A program made the translations under genes and the position numbers. DNA of 22,107 nt from a virus: the IMG/VR virus record IMGVR_UViG_3300025093_001726, positions 1-22,107 of that record; one strand, 5' to 3'. Positions 21,287-22,107 of this stretch are shown piece by piece (position 1 is the first letter of the stretch; each line of letters starts with the position of its first letter). The notes under the pieces are model-generated. The model was given only the letters and a program-made list of their open reading frames with translations, had not been told where the DNA came from and did no database searches.

Positions 21287-22107
21287 TCCTCTTTTTCCTT
21301 CGGTTTATCGGACGGCGCCGAGGGCGGCTTCTGGAGCTGCCCGGCCTGCGACATGGTCCGTGGGTCGACGTCCAGCACCAGGCCGAGATCGTCGAACCGC
21401 TTGTTGTCCTTGGCGAGCTGCTGGGCCGTTGCTTCCGGATCCTCACCGCGTTCGGCGACGGCCGCCGACCAGGATTTGAAGCCGGCGCGCACTTCCGCCT
21501 TCTGGGCATTGAGGTCGCGCATCGGGTCTGCCGAATAGAACCGGGGCGGAACCCAGTCGTAATCGACGTCCGGACGCTCGATCGCGCCGGCGAGCCAGGC
21601 GGCATCGAGAAACCAGCGGATCATCGGTTCGCACAGCATCGGGATGATCGACAGCCATTGCAGCTGCGAGATCTCGCGCTTGAAAACCTCGATCCCCACC
21701 TTGCTCGATGAATAGTTCACCTGGTCGAGGCGGCCGGTCAGAATGAAGTGCGGCATGCGGAAGCCAGCGGCGATCGCGTGCTCTTCGGATTCGACATAGC
21801 TCGGATAGTCACCGGTCGCGGCCGGTTGGGTGAACTTGACGTCACGGCCACCGACAGCGTTGTAGAACATGCCGGGCGCGAACTTCTCGACCCGGTTTCC
21901 ATGAACGTCGTAGATCCCCGGATCCTGACCTGCCTTGGGTTGTATGCCGATCATGTCATCGGCTTCGCCACCGGTCATGATTCCGACCAGACAGGCCTCC
22001 AGCCGCTTTCGCATCCGCTCCGCGACCTTGTACTCTTCGAGGTCGTGCAGATTGGCGATCGCCGGCGCACCCCAAGGAACGCCGCGCACCTGGGTGCGCT
22101 GCTTTTC
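21283..22107 (-). CDS. Portal protein, lambda B-like (partial, 5' end outside window)
   Basis: The last 274 residues of a lambda gpB-type portal (phage_portal_2 family), the dodecameric ring through which DNA enters the head. The open frame runs past the window end (first residues EKQRTQV), so the start is not seen; an internal GTG at 22089 is not the real start. Diagnostic parts are QVRGVPWGAPAIANLHDLEEYKVAERMRKRLEACLVGIM (lambda B-like 'RGVPW' motif), RVEKFAPGMFYN, the FILTGRLDQVNYSSSKVGIEVFKREISQLQW block and the RFYSADPMRDLNAQKAEVRAG block. The tail is Pro/Lys/Glu-rich and disordered. The terminase would be expected beyond the window edge. Confidence 0.94.
   Translation of the reverse strand, partial: EKQRTQVRGVPWGAPAIANLHDLEEYKVAERMRKRLEACLVGIMTGGEADDMIGIQPKAGQDPGIYDVHGNRVEKFAPGMFYNAVGGRDVKFTQPAATGDYPSYVESEEHAIAAGFRMPHFILTGRLDQVNYSSSKVGIEVFKREISQLQWLSIIPMLCEPMIRWFLDAAWLAGAIERPDVDYDWVPPRFYSADPMRDLNAQKAEVRAGFKSWSAAVAERGEDPEATAQQLAKDNKRFDDLGLVLDVDPRTMSQAGQLQKPPSAPSDKPKEKEE

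Noticed and set aside
1-22107. CRISPR array, insertion sequence, transposase, rRNA, toxin-antitoxin or defence genes
   Set aside because: No repeat-spacer pattern, terminal inverted repeats, or matching protein motifs were seen on either strand.

Overview
This window is the structural (late) and lysis part of a tailed phage with a contractile tail (myovirus morphology), most likely a prophage or temperate phage of a high-GC alphaproteobacterium. The host guess rests on the high GC content and on gene types (DUF1353, DUF4815, the amidase and holin types) that are common in Hyphomicrobiales/Rhodobacterales prophages; it is inference. No integrase, repressor, terminase or attachment site lies in the window, so a prophage state cannot be proved here.

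Almost every gene is on the minus strand, so the transcriptional order runs from high to low coordinates. Head module (22107 to about 18123): lambda-B-like portal (cut by the window edge), HK97-type prohead protease, Mu gpT-like major capsid protein with an unusual hydrophobic N-terminus, DUF2190 capsid decoration protein, and a small putative head-tail connector. Tail module, P2-like (18098 to 1912): putative tail completion protein, baseplate V, a 56-residue orphan, baseplate W, J and I, a very large DUF4815 protein, tail fibre, two small orphan proteins, DUF1353, sheath FI, tube FII, tail chaperone E with a -1 frameshifted E', tape measure T, U, X and D. Lysis module (1709 to 1): zinc amidase with a peptidoglycan-binding domain, Rz-like i-spanin, overlapping Rz1-like lipoprotein, and a three-TM holin-like protein. 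The genes are packed with 1-4 nt overlaps (ATGA, TGATG), indicating translational coupling.

Two genes break the pattern by lying on the plus strand. At 6021-6686 a lipoprotein gene is inserted between E' and the tape measure gene, with its own Shine-Dalgarno sequence and its own terminator; it looks like a 'moron' expressed in the lysogen. At 1814-1903, between tail gene D and the lysis genes, is a tRNA-like gene with a class II (long variable arm, serine-like) body but an isoleucine GAT anticodon loop, preceded by a good promoter-like sequence and with a poorly paired acceptor end. This is the most unusual element of the window.

Other signals not obvious from a plain gene list are a GGGAAAG slippery site giving E+E', intrinsic terminators hidden inside coding sequence (in the DUF1353 gene and in E'), a terminator directly before the endolysin, and three strong intergenic RNA hairpins.
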